Shown one piece after another: positions 34,746 through 43,667 of a stretch of DNA of 64,000 nt. The stretch spans positions 5,084,001 to 5,148,000 of the forward strand of contig NZ_CP011273.1 of assembly GCF_001610895.1 (NCBI RefSeq). Reading direction: 5' to 3'. The translations under genes were made by a program, and so were the position numbers. The stretch is from Planctomyces sp. SH-PL62. Lineage in GTDB: Bacteria > Planctomycetota > Planctomycetia > Isosphaerales > Isosphaeraceae. The notes beneath the pieces are model-generated. The model saw nothing but the letters and a program-made list of their open reading frames with translations. It made no database searches and was not told the DNA's origin. Within the stretch, counting starts at the first letter, position 1; every line of letters starts with the position of its first letter.

Positions 34746-35731
34746 GGACCCTCCGAACGCTCTCGACCCTCGCCGCATCCCTCGCCCTGGCCGCCCTCGT
34801 CGGCTGCGGCGGCGAACCCGCCGAGGCCCCGACCACGCCTTCGGGCTCGGGCTCGGCCTCGCCCGCCCCGGCGACGCCCGGCAAGCCTCGGATCGCGCTC
34901 ATCATGAAGTCGCTGGCGAACGAGTTCTTCGCCGTCATGGCCGAGGGCGCCAAGACGTACCAGAAGGAGCACGCCGACCGCTTCGACCTGATCGTCAACG
35001 GCATCAAGGACGAGCGCGACATCGCCCGCCAGGTCTCGCTCGTCGACGAGATGATCGGCCAGAAGGTCGCCGCGATCGTCATCGCCCCGGCCGACTCCAA
35101 GGCCCTCGTCTCGGCCTGCCGGCGGGCCCAGGAGGCCGGGATCGTCGTCGTCAACATCGACAACAAGCTGGACGAGGCGGTGCTCGTCGAGCAAGGCGTC
35201 AAGATCCCGTTCGTCGGCCCCGACAACCGCGCGGGGGCCAGGCTGGCGGGCGACCTCCTGGCTTCAAAGCTCAAGCCGGGCGACCCCGTGGCGATCGTCG
35301 AGGGGCTCAAGACGGCGTTCAACGGCCAGCAGCGGCTCCTCGGCTTCCAGGACGCCGCGAAGGCCGCCGACCTCAAGATCGTCGACTCCCAGAGCGCCCA
35401 GTGGGAGATCGCCCAGGCGAATCGCGTGGCCTCGGCCATGCTCAGCGAGCACCCCGAGATCAAGGCCCTGATGTGCTGCAACGACAGCATGGCCCTGGGC
35501 GCGCTCGCGGCGGTCAAGGCCGCCGGGCGATCCGGCCAGGTCCAGATCATCGGCTACGACGGCATCGCCGCCGTGCGGACGGCGATCGACGAAGGGGCGA
35601 TCCTCGCCACGATCGACCAGCACGCCGATCAGCTCGCCGTATTCGGCCTCGAGTGCGCGCTCGACGTGATCGACAAGAAGGAGACGCCCGCCGACCGCAC
35701 GACGCCCGTCGACCTCGTGGTCAAGAAGTGA
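34742..35731 (+). CDS. Ribose-type ABC importer substrate-binding lipoprotein
   Basis: 329 aa. GTG 34742 overlaps the nucleoside hydrolase stop and has AAGGAG 8 bases upstream. The signal ends in the lipobox LVGC, followed by a Gly/Ser/Pro linker. The mature part is a type-I periplasmic-binding fold (RbsB/AraF class): IALIMKSLANEFFAVMAEGAKTY, ERDIARQVSLVDEMIGQKVAAIVIAPADS, VVVNIDNKLD, GPDNRAGARLAGDLLA, EIKALMCCNDSMALGALAAV and IIGYDGIAAVRTAI. From its place in the operon the ligand is likely ribose or a nucleoside. Confidence 0.93.
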   Translation: MRTLRTLSTLAASLALAALVGCGGEPAEAPTTPSGSGSASPAPATPGKPRIALIMKSLANEFFAVMAEGAKTYQKEHADRFDLIVNGIKDERDIARQVSLVDEMIGQKVAAIVIAPADSKALVSACRRAQEAGIVVVNIDNKLDEAVLVEQGVKIPFVGPDNRAGARLAGDLLASKLKPGDPVAIVEGLKTAFNGQQRLLGFQDAAKAADLKIVDSQSAQWEIAQANRVASAMLSEHPEIKALMCCNDSMALGALAAVKAAGRSGQVQIIGYDGIAAVRTAIDEGAILATIDQHADQLAVFGLECALDVIDKKETPADRTTPVDLVVKK

Positions 35732-35742
35732 GCCGAGCTGAG

Positions 35743-37263
35743 ATGAGCGGCCCCCCCTTGCTGTCGATCCGAGGGCTGAGCAAGAGCTACGCCGCGCCGG
35801 TGCTCCGGGCCGTGGACCTCGACCTGCATCCGGGCGAGGTCCACGCCCTGATGGGGGCGAACGGGGCCGGCAAGAGCACCCTCGCGCGGATCGTCGCGGG
35901 CCTCGGCGAGCCCGACTCCGGCGCGATGGAGCTGGACGGCGTCCCCTACCGGCCGGGCGCCAAGCATCGCGCCGAGGCCCTGGGCGTGCAGATCGTCCAG
36001 CAAGAGCTGACGCTCCTCCCCACCCTGACCGTGGCCGAGAACCTGTTCCTCGACCGCCTGCCGACCCGGTTCGGCCTCGTCCGCTTCCGCGCCCTCCGCC
36101 GCGACGCCGCCAGGGCGCTGGCGCGGGTCGGCCTGGATTCCGTCGACCCCGAGACGCCGACCTCGCGGCTGGGCGTGGGCGAGCAGCAGCTCGTCGAGAT
36201 CGCACGCAGCCTCGAACGCCCCTGTCGGGTCCTGATCCTCGACGAGCCGACGGCCGCGCTCACCGCCCCGCAGGTCGACCGCCTGTTCGAGAACATCGCC
36301 CGGCTCAAGCGGCAGGGAGCCGCGATCGTTTATATCAGCCATCGCCTCGACGAGGTCCGACGGATCGCCGACCGCATCAGCGTCCTGCGCGACGGCGACC
36401 TCGTGGCGACCCGGCCCGCGTCCGAGCTGGACCTGGACGAGGCCGTCCGCCTGATGGTCGGCTCGAACCCCTCGCGCGACGAGTTCCGCCACGCCCGGAC
36501 GCCCGGCGAGGTCGTCCTCCGGGTCCGCAACCTCTCGCGCGGCGACCGGGTCCGCGACGTGAGCTTCGACCTGCACGCCGGCGAGGTGCTGGGCGTCTCC
36601 GGGCTCGTCGGCTCGGGCCGGACCGAGCTGCTTCGCGCGATCTTCGGCGCCGATCCGGCCGACTCGGGCGACGTCTCCGTCGCGGGCGCGGCGCCGGCCC
36701 GCTTCCGCGAGCCCCGGCAGGCCGTCGCGGCGGGCCTGGGCCTGGTCCCCGAGGACCGCAAGGCCGAAGGGCTCCTGCTCCCCCGCTCGATCCGGATGAA
36801 CCTGACGCTCGGCCGGACGAAGCCTTATCGCGGCCCTCTGGGATTCCTGCGGGCCCGTCGCGAACGCGCCGACGCGGTCGCGACGGGGAGGCGCGTGCAG
36901 CTCGCCTGCCATTCGCTGGAGCAGCCGGTGGAGCAGCTCAGCGGTGGCAATCAGCAGAAGGTGGTCGTCGGCCGCTGGCTCCTGCGCGAGCCCCGCGTGA
37001 TGCTGTTCGACGAGCCGACGCGGGGGATCGACGTCGCCGCCAAGTTCGCGGTCTACCACCTGATCGACGAGGCCGCGGCGCGGGGCGCGGGGGTGGTCGT
37101 CGTGTCGAGCGAGGTCGAGGAGCTGCTTTTGATCTGCGACCGGATCGCGGTGATCTCGGCCGGGCGATTGGTCGCGACCTTCGCGCGCGGCGAATGGTCG
37201 GAGGAGAAGCTGCTCGCCGCGGCGTTCCAGGGCTACACGAATCGAGCGGGGGCGGACGGCTGA
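35743..37263 (+). CDS. rbsA: Ribose-type ABC importer ATPase (two NBDs)
   Basis: 506 aa, the usual RbsA/MglA length. The first domain has Walker A GANGAGKST, signature LGVGEQQLVEIARSL and Walker B VLILDEPTAALT. The second has the degenerate Walker A GLVGSGRTEL, signature LSGGNQQKVVVGRWL and Walker B VMLFDEPTRGIDV. This asymmetry is normal for the family. It energises import by the neighbouring permease. The gene is 11 bp after the binding-protein gene and 1 bp before the permease gene. The exact sugar is inferred from neighbours, so the symbol is by class. Confidence 0.95.
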   Translation: MSGPPLLSIRGLSKSYAAPVLRAVDLDLHPGEVHALMGANGAGKSTLARIVAGLGEPDSGAMELDGVPYRPGAKHRAEALGVQIVQQELTLLPTLTVAENLFLDRLPTRFGLVRFRALRRDAARALARVGLDSVDPETPTSRLGVGEQQLVEIARSLERPCRVLILDEPTAALTAPQVDRLFENIARLKRQGAAIVYISHRLDEVRRIADRISVLRDGDLVATRPASELDLDEAVRLMVGSNPSRDEFRHARTPGEVVLRVRNLSRGDRVRDVSFDLHAGEVLGVSGLVGSGRTELLRAIFGADPADSGDVSVAGAAPARFREPRQAVAAGLGLVPEDRKAEGLLLPRSIRMNLTLGRTKPYRGPLGFLRARRERADAVATGRRVQLACHSLEQPVEQLSGGNQQKVVVGRWLLREPRVMLFDEPTRGIDVAAKFAVYHLIDEAAARGAGVVVVSSEVEELLLICDRIAVISAGRLVATFARGEWSEEKLLAAAFQGYTNRAGADG

Positions 37264-37264
37264 C

Positions 37265-38305
37265 ATGAGCGACGCGACGACCGGAACCGAGAAATGGGCC
37301 GAGAGCCCGCGACTGGCGAGCTGGCGGGGCGTGGGCGACGTCGTCGGCATGATCGTCGTCCTGGCGGCGCTGGCGGGCCTGTTCGGGACGCTCAGCAACC
37401 ACTTCTGGTCGGCCCAGACGGTCAAGACGATCGTCAACCAGTTCGCCGACCTGACCGTGATGGCCGTCGGCATGACCCTGGTGCTGGTGATCGGCGGGAT
37501 CGACCTCTCGGTGGGCTCGGTGATGGCCCTCTGCGGGGCCGTGCTCGGCATCGCGATCGTCGACTGGAACGTCCCGTTCCCGGTGGCGCTGGCGGCCTGC
37601 CTGGCCATGGGGGCGGCCTGCGGACTGGTCAACGGATTCATTTCCGTGCACTGGTCGATCCCGTCGTTCATCGTCACGCTCGGCATGCTCGAATCGGCCC
37701 GAGGGGCGACCTACCTGCTGACGAAGTCGGAGACGAAGTACGTCGGCCCCCGGATCGAGTGGCTGGCAAGGCCGCTGCCGGGGCTGGGGGCCTCGACGAG
37801 CTTCCTGATCGCGCTCGGGCTGGTGGCCGCGGGGCACGTCCTGCTGACGCGGACGGTGCTGGGGCGCTACATGGTCGCGATCGGCACCAACGAGGAGGCC
37901 GTGCGGCTCTCGGGCGTCGACCCGAGGCCGACGAAGCTCCTGACGTTCGTCCTTTCGGGCCTGTGCGCGGCGATCGCGGCCGTGTTCCAGGTCTCGCGGG
38001 TCTCCTCGGCCGACCCCAACGGCGGCGTGGGGATGGAGCTGGGGGCGATCGCCGCGGTGGTCATCGGCGGGACGAGCCTGATGGGCGGGCGGGGGTCGGT
38101 GCTGCGGAGCTTCCTCGGCGTCCTGATCATCGCCGTCCTGCAGACGGGCCTGGACCACGTCGGCGCGACCGAGCCCTCCAAGCGGCTGATCTCCGGCGCG
38201 GTGATCGTGCTGGCCGTCGTGGCCGACGTCCACCGCCGGAGCTGGGGAGACACGATCCGGCGGACGGCGGGCCGCTTCAGCCGGAAGCCGCGGCTCCCGG
38301 TGTGA
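37265..38305 (+). CDS. rbsC: Ribose-type ABC importer permease
   Basis: 346 aa with 8-10 hydrophobic helices. RbsC-family signatures include NQFADLTVMAVGMTLVLVIGGIDLSVGSVMALCG, FIVTLGMLESARGATYLL, and the EAA-like loop YMVAIGTNEEAVRLSGVDPRPTKLLTF, then GAIAAVVIGGTSLMGGRGSV near the C-terminus. It forms the membrane channel with the double-NBD ATPase. It is the last gene of the nucleoside hydrolase-ABC operon. Its last 29 bp overlap the 3' end of the convergent MFS gene. Confidence 0.95.
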   Translation: MSDATTGTEKWAESPRLASWRGVGDVVGMIVVLAALAGLFGTLSNHFWSAQTVKTIVNQFADLTVMAVGMTLVLVIGGIDLSVGSVMALCGAVLGIAIVDWNVPFPVALAACLAMGAACGLVNGFISVHWSIPSFIVTLGMLESARGATYLLTKSETKYVGPRIEWLARPLPGLGASTSFLIALGLVAAGHVLLTRTVLGRYMVAIGTNEEAVRLSGVDPRPTKLLTFVLSGLCAAIAAVFQVSRVSSADPNGGVGMELGAIAAVVIGGTSLMGGRGSVLRSFLGVLIIAVLQTGLDHVGATEPSKRLISGAVIVLAVVADVHRRSWGDTIRRTAGRFSRKPRLPV

Positions 38306-39500
38306 CGACCCCCGACCCGTCGCCGACGCCGCCGACGAACGTCGGCCGATCCCACCTGGTCGCGAGGAAGACGCCGAGCGCCGCGACGACGAACACCGCC
38401 CCCACGGCGCACGCGCCGGGCCAGCCGTAGCGGGGCCAGGCCGCGGCCCCCGCCGCCGAGCCGAGCGCCCCGCCGAAGAAGAACGCGACCATGTAGACCG
38501 TGTTCAGCCGGCTCCGCGCCTCCGGCATGAGGCCGTAGATCCGCGTCTGGTTGGAGATGTGGTTGCACTGCGTGCCGACGTCCAGCAGCAAGACGCCGAC
38601 CACCAGCCCCGTCAGGCTCCCCCCGAACACGCCCAGGATGACGTAAGCCGAGAGCATCAACAACAGCCCCGAACCGATCGACCACCTCGAGCCGCGACGG
38701 TCGGCGAACGAGCCGACCAGCGGCGCGGCCAGCGCCCCGGCGGCGCCGACCAGCCCGAACAGCCCCACCACGTCGCTGCCGTACCCGAACGGCGGCCCCG
38801 CCAGGTGGAACGCCAGGACCGTCCAGAAGACGCTGAACGACGCGAACGCCAGCCCGCCGAACAGCGCCGAACTCCGAAGCGCCGGCAGGTCGCGCACCAG
38901 CCCCCCGAGCGACCGCATCAGCGACCCGTACGACCCCCCCGCGAGCGTGGGCGTCGATCTCGGCATCGCCTTCGCCATCACGCCCATCAGGCCCACCATG
39001 AGTGCCGCCGCCAACCAGAAGACCGCCCGCCAGCCCAGGTGCGAGCCGAGGAAGCCGCTGGCCGTCCTCGCCAGCAGGATCCCGATCAGGAGCCCGCTCA
39101 TCACCGTGCCGACGACCTTCCCGCGCTCGTGCGGCTCGGCGATCGCCGCCGCGAACGGGATGATGATCTGGGGGGTGACCGTGGCCGCCCCCATCGCGAA
39201 ACTCGCCGCCGCCAGCCAGGCGAAGCTCGGCGACGCGGCCACCGCGGCGAGCGTCAGGGCGGTCGCCCCGAGCAACGCCACGATCAGCTTCCGGCGCTCC
39301 AGCAGGTCCCCCAACGGGGCGAGCGCCAGCATCCCCAGGCCGTAGCCGACCTGCGTCACGGTCGAGACGATCCCCATCCGCGACGCCGAGACCGAGAAGT
39401 CGTCGGCGATGCGTTCCAGCAGCGGTTGGCTATAGTAGAGGTTGGCGACCGACAACCCGCTGCCGATCGCCATGATCCAGACGGTCCGACGTGCGATCAT
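38277..39500 (-). CDS. MFS transporter (YnfM/drug-efflux type)
   Basis: 407 aa with 12 predicted helices. Early segments SGLSVANLYYSQPLLERIADDF and VTQVGYGLGMLALAPLGDLLERRKLI fit the MFS motif A region and resemble the YnfM/arabinose-efflux class of small-molecule exporters. The middle has a short cytoplasmic loop after helix 6 (KAMPRSTPTLAGGSYG). The substrate is not predictable. ATG 39500 fits the family N-terminus but has only a weak Shine-Dalgarno. The 3' end overlaps rbsC by 29 bp on the other strand. Confidence 0.92.
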   Translation of the reverse strand: MIARRTVWIMAIGSGLSVANLYYSQPLLERIADDFSVSASRMGIVSTVTQVGYGLGMLALAPLGDLLERRKLIVALLGATALTLAAVAASPSFAWLAAASFAMGAATVTPQIIIPFAAAIAEPHERGKVVGTVMSGLLIGILLARTASGFLGSHLGWRAVFWLAAALMVGLMGVMAKAMPRSTPTLAGGSYGSLMRSLGGLVRDLPALRSSALFGGLAFASFSVFWTVLAFHLAGPPFGYGSDVVGLFGLVGAAGALAAPLVGSFADRRGSRWSIGSGLLLMLSAYVILGVFGGSLTGLVVGVLLLDVGTQCNHISNQTRIYGLMPEARSRLNTVYMVAFFFGGALGSAAGAAAWPRYGWPGACAVGAVFVVAALGVFLATRWDRPTFVGGVGDGSGVVTPGAAASG

Positions 39501-39633
39501 GTTTCCGGGATCAAACCCGCCGCCAGGGAGATGCGGGCCGGCGACGCCGGGATCGACCCCGCCCGCCCGGCCCGCGAGGCCTATCCCCGATTCTAGGAAC
39601 CTCGTCAACTCAAGGCCCCAGGGAGTCGCCTCC

Positions 39634-40773
39634 ATGCCATCCAGGAAACCGCTCGCCCCCCTCCTCGGCTTGCTGGCCTGCCTCGCCGCCACGGCCGCCC
39701 CGGCGCAGCCGACGTCGACGGACGGAGTCCGATTCCTCGACCTGGCCGGCCAGTCTCGGCGTCAGGTGATCGTGGACCGCGAGCCGGGCCAGTACCTCGG
39801 ACATCCGACGACGGTCCTGCTCGAAGACGGAAAGACGATCGTGATCGTCTACCCCAAGGGCCACGGCAAGGGCCCGATCATCCTGAAGCGGAGCGGCGAC
39901 GGCGGCCTGACCTGGTCCGACCGGCTTCCCACCCCCGAGAACTGGACGACCTCGCTGGAGACCCCCACGATCCACCGCACGGTCGACGCCCAGGGCAAGA
40001 AGCGGCTCATCCTCTTCTCGGGCCTCTACCCGATCCGGCTCGCGGTCAGCGAGGACGACGGCGCGACCTGGACCCCGCTCGCGAAGATCGGCGACTTCGG
40101 CGGCATCGTCGCCATGGCGAGCGCCGAGCGTCTCAAGGACGGCTCCTACATGGCCCTCTTCCACGACGACGGCCGATTCCTGCACGACGGCGGAAAGGCC
40201 GGGAAATTCCGCGTCTTCAAGACGCTCTCGAAGGACGGCGGACTGACCTGGGGAGAGCCGGTCGTGATCGCCGAGGACGACGCGCTCGACCTTTGCGAGC
40301 CCGGCCTGATCCGATCGCCCGACGGCAAGCAGCTCGCCGTCTTGCTCCGCGAGAACTCCCGCAAGAAGAACTCCCACCTGATCACCTCGGACGACGAGGG
40401 CGAGACCTGGTCGAAGCCCCGCGAGCTTCCCCTCTCACTCACCGGCGACCGCCACGCCGGCAAGTACGCCCCCGACGGCCGCCTCCTCCTCTCGTTCCGA
40501 GACACCGCCAAGGGGAGCCCCACGCAGGGCGACTGGGTCGCCTGGGTCGGCACTTACGACGACGTCGTCTCCGGTCGCGACGGCCAGTACAAGGTCCGCC
40601 TGATGGACAACCATCACCAGTGGGACTGCGCCTACCCCGGCGTGGAAGTGCTGCCGGACGGCACGTTCGTCGCCACTACCTACGGCCACTGGACCGAAGG
40701 CGAGAAGCCCTACATCGTCTCCGTCCGCCTCAAGCTCGACGAGCTGGACGCGATGGCGAAGTCCAACCCCTGA
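39634..40773 (+). CDS. Secreted BNR/sialidase-like six-bladed propeller protein
   Basis: 379 aa. A signal peptide (MPSRKPLAPLLGLLACLAATAAPAQ) is followed by several Asp-box blades: RSGDGGLTWSD, SEDDGATWTPL, SKDGGLTWGE and SDDEGETWSKP. These are the SxDxGxTW Asp boxes of sialidases and related exo-glycosidases. Active-site Arg/Tyr/Glu of true sialidases cannot be assigned by eye, so activity on sialic acid is doubtful; such proteins in planctomycetes may bind or cleave other glycans. ATG 39634 has GGGAG 9 bases upstream. It is convergent with the DUF4091 gene, 26 bp away. Confidence 0.88.
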   Translation: MPSRKPLAPLLGLLACLAATAAPAQPTSTDGVRFLDLAGQSRRQVIVDREPGQYLGHPTTVLLEDGKTIVIVYPKGHGKGPIILKRSGDGGLTWSDRLPTPENWTTSLETPTIHRTVDAQGKKRLILFSGLYPIRLAVSEDDGATWTPLAKIGDFGGIVAMASAERLKDGSYMALFHDDGRFLHDGGKAGKFRVFKTLSKDGGLTWGEPVVIAEDDALDLCEPGLIRSPDGKQLAVLLRENSRKKNSHLITSDDEGETWSKPRELPLSLTGDRHAGKYAPDGRLLLSFRDTAKGSPTQGDWVAWVGTYDDVVSGRDGQYKVRLMDNHHQWDCAYPGVEVLPDGTFVATTYGHWTEGEKPYIVSVRLKLDELDAMAKSNP

Positions 40774-40799
40774 CGGAGGCCCCGGGCGGCCCCGCCGCC

Positions 40800-42569
40800 T
40801 CAGGGCCGCGCCGAATCGGGCGCGGCCTTGAGGAGGGCGTCGATCGTCCGATGGATCCAGGAGTCGTCCTTGGGGAAGTCGGCGTAGGACTTCAGGTCCG
40901 CCAGACGCGGGTCGTCCGGGCGGACGCCGGCGGTCTGGAGGACGGCGTAGTCCTGGAGCGACTCGGCGAAGACCTCCCATCGGATCGAGTCGAGCGGGCC
41001 GTCCTTCCCCGGATAGATCATGAAGGGGTCGCCGTAGGGGATGTTCGGCCACGCGCCGTTGGAGGCGTCGTGGAAGGGGTCGCCGATCGCCTCGCGCTCC
41101 ATCAGGTGCCAGTAATTGAAGCCCCAGTGCAGGAACCCCTTCGCGCCCAGCCGGTAGAACAGCGGGCCGGACATGCGGATCTTGGAGAGCGGCGTGTCGA
41201 GGAAGCGGTTCAGCCACGGCCCCGTCGGGGCGCAGCAGTAGTAGACCCAGTGGGGGATGCCGGCGTCGATGTACGCCTGGGCCGCGCTGACGAGCGGGAT
41301 CGGGATGTCGGTCAATCCTTCGCGTCCGTACTCGATCGAGCTCAGAGCGTCCATGACCTTCCCCTTCATCCACGGCGCCTTCTCGCGGAGGATCTGGCGG
41401 GCTCGCTTGTAGTTGGCGATGTGCTGCCCCTCGCCCGGCTCGTCGGAGAGGTGGAAGTACGAGCCGTCGAGCAGGTCCTCGGCCGTGAGGAAGGCGTGGA
41501 ACTCGGGCAGGAACTGGTCGAGGAAGTTGAGGAAGACGTCCGAGTAGCCGCTGATCTCGGGCGGCCAGAGCATGACGAATCGGTCGTCCTTCCGCGTGTA
41601 GACCCGGACGGGGTTCTCGGCGCCCCAGTAGATCCACAGGTGAGACCATTCGAATTTCTTGAAGCCGATCTCGCGGCACATGGCGACGAACCGCCGGGTC
41701 CGCTCCCAGTCGAACCGATACTTGCCGGGCTCGGGCTCGTCAACCTCCAGGAGTTGGCAGGGCCGCTCGAACGGCTCGCGGCGGGCCACCAGCAGCGGCA
41801 CGGAGACCACGTCCGAGCCGTGGTCGAACATGTTGCGGAGCTGGTCGCGGGTCAGCTCCCACCAGCGTTCGTCGAACCGGCCGGTCTTGTAGTAGTCCCA
41901 GGTCGCCTCGCCGCGCCACCAGTGGATGACGGGGAAGTCGCGCCGGGGGGCGACGACCAGCTCCGACACGTCCAGTTCGACGGGCATCGCGGCGACGTCC
42001 GCATCCTTGCCGCCCCAGGGGACGATCCGCGCGGTGAGCGTGCGACGCCCCGGGCGGGCGTCGGCGGGCGCCCTCAGCGAGACCCAGAACGAGCGCGTCT
42101 CGAACGGGCCGAGCGCGACCCTCGTCTCGGGAAGCAGCGGATCGGGGACGAGGCCGGGGCCGTGCTCCACCCCCTCCAGCTCCGCCGAGTCGGTCGCGGG
42201 CGTGAAGTGCGGCATGGGGACGAGGCCGACAAGCCGGACCTGGGGCGCGAGATCGTCGGCGTCGACCACCGAGCAGTCGAACCCGATGTACGCCGAACTC
42301 TCATTGCGGACGCAGACCTGGAACGACGCCTTGCCGTTGCGAGGGATCGCCAGGCGATGAGACGCGGCCCCCGGCTTCGACGCGGGATAGACCCGCTTGA
42401 GCGAGGACTCCAGCCAGTAGGCGACCGGCGCGCCGGCCTCGCCGACCCGCTTGTGGATCGGCCCCGAAACGGCGTCGGCCCCCTCGTCGCCGCCGAACGC
42501 CTTCGGGGCGCCCGGCGGGACGAGCATGATCGCAAGCGAGAGGCCGAGGACGAGGGCGACGCGTGTCAT
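40800..42569 (-). CDS. Secreted DUF4091 glycoside hydrolase (GH123-like)
   Basis: 589 aa with a signal peptide (MTRVALVLGLSLAIMLVPPGAPKAFG). An N-terminal beta-sandwich of about 200 aa precedes a TIM-barrel catalytic DUF4091 region: FPVIHWWRGEATWDYY, FKKFEWSHLWIYWG, SYFHLSDEPGE with acidic residues in the usual catalytic place, IPHWVYYCCAPTGPWLNRFLDTPLSKIRM and LGAKGFLHWGFNYW. DUF4091 proteins resemble GH123 N-acetyl-beta-galactosaminidases. Probably periplasmic or surface glycan degradation. GGAAGGTGG precedes ATG 42569. It is 44 bp downstream of the TIM-barrel protein gene, so the two may be an operon. Confidence 0.9.
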   Translation of the reverse strand: MTRVALVLGLSLAIMLVPPGAPKAFGGDEGADAVSGPIHKRVGEAGAPVAYWLESSLKRVYPASKPGAASHRLAIPRNGKASFQVCVRNESSAYIGFDCSVVDADDLAPQVRLVGLVPMPHFTPATDSAELEGVEHGPGLVPDPLLPETRVALGPFETRSFWVSLRAPADARPGRRTLTARIVPWGGKDADVAAMPVELDVSELVVAPRRDFPVIHWWRGEATWDYYKTGRFDERWWELTRDQLRNMFDHGSDVVSVPLLVARREPFERPCQLLEVDEPEPGKYRFDWERTRRFVAMCREIGFKKFEWSHLWIYWGAENPVRVYTRKDDRFVMLWPPEISGYSDVFLNFLDQFLPEFHAFLTAEDLLDGSYFHLSDEPGEGQHIANYKRARQILREKAPWMKGKVMDALSSIEYGREGLTDIPIPLVSAAQAYIDAGIPHWVYYCCAPTGPWLNRFLDTPLSKIRMSGPLFYRLGAKGFLHWGFNYWHLMEREAIGDPFHDASNGAWPNIPYGDPFMIYPGKDGPLDSIRWEVFAESLQDYAVLQTAGVRPDDPRLADLKSYADFPKDDSWIHRTIDALLKAAPDSARP

Positions 42570-42613
42570 GTTCCACCTTCCGGGACGAGGCCCGCCGACG
42601 TATCGAAGGATGA

Positions 42614-43516
42614 TCAGATCAGGTTGCGCATCTTCGCGGCGTAGCGCGGGATGGCGGTCATCGGATCTTCCTTGGCCTCGTACTCGATCACGACGTAGCC
42701 GGAATAGAGGGCCCCGATGAGGATGTCGACGATCTTGCCGAAGTCGGCCTCCTCGGTCTTCCCCCCCGCGCGATGGATCTCCGTCTTGACCTGGACGTTG
42801 ACCGCGTACGGGGCGAGCTGCGCGATGTCGGCGTACGGGTCCTCGCCCCGGAAGTTGGCGGTGTCCAGGTTCACGCCGAAGTTCGGGTGGTCGATCGCCT
42901 GGACGAACTTCAGGAGCTGCTCGGGCCTCGCGGTGATGCCGCCGTGGTTCTCGAGCGCCAGCACGATCCCCTTGGACTCGGCGTAGGGCAGGACCTCGTT
43001 CATGCACTCGACGACCCAGCCGAAGGCGGCGTCCTCGGTCGAGTCCTTGGGGACGTTGCCGGCGAAGACGCGGATCACCGGGGCGCCGAACAGCGCGGCG
43101 CGGTCGATCCACTGCTTCGTATTCGCGACCTGCTCGGCCCGCTTCTCGCCCGCCGGGACGCAGAAGTTGTTGCCGATGGCCGTCCCGGAGACGTCCAGGC
43201 CTTCGAGGAACGCGTGCCGCTTGAACCGGGCGAAATAGGCGTCGTCGGCCGTGGCCGGGAAGTAGTACGAGGTGGCCTCGACGGCGTCGAAGCCGAGGTC
43301 CGCGGCCAGGTCGACGAATCCGAACATGTCCATCTGCGGCGGCTTGGCCGTCAGCAGCTGGCGGTACGAGTACGCGGCGATGCTCAGCTTCAGATGGCTG
43401 GGGCGCTTGCGGGTGAGCGGGGGGATGGCCAGGGCGGCGGCGGGCCGCAGCACGGCCGGCGCGACGGCCGCGGCGAGCAGGGACCGGCGCAGGAATCCGC
43501 GACGATGATCGTTCAT
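42614..43516 (-). CDS. Exported sugar phosphate isomerase/epimerase family protein
   Basis: 300 aa. A twin-arginine-like signal (DHRRGFLRRSLLAAAVAPAVL) precedes a TIM barrel of the AP-endonuclease-2 superfamily: LAADLGFDAVEATSYYFP, GAPVIRVFAGNVPKDS, SKGIVLALENHGG with the metal-ligand Glu, HPNFGVNLDTANF, and VQVKTEIHRAGGK. The last strand has YVVIEYEAKEDP. It is a different protein from the isomerase at 32510-33442, with which it shares only the fold. The substrate is unknown. It probably works with the DUF4091 glycosidase that follows it. Confidence 0.88.
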   Translation of the reverse strand: MNDHRRGFLRRSLLAAAVAPAVLRPAAALAIPPLTRKRPSHLKLSIAAYSYRQLLTAKPPQMDMFGFVDLAADLGFDAVEATSYYFPATADDAYFARFKRHAFLEGLDVSGTAIGNNFCVPAGEKRAEQVANTKQWIDRAALFGAPVIRVFAGNVPKDSTEDAAFGWVVECMNEVLPYAESKGIVLALENHGGITARPEQLLKFVQAIDHPNFGVNLDTANFRGEDPYADIAQLAPYAVNVQVKTEIHRAGGKTEEADFGKIVDILIGALYSGYVVIEYEAKEDPMTAIPRYAAKMRNLI

Positions 43517-43667
43517 GGCGAGGGGCCTCCAGGCGGGGCGACCGAGGGGGTGGGACGGGGCGGGAGCGGAATCCCCGCGCCCGCCGGCCTCATGTCACCG
43601 AATGTAACGGGACGGGGGGCGCCTCGCCACGCCCCACCGGAATTCCCGGAACCCCCAGACGCCCGCG

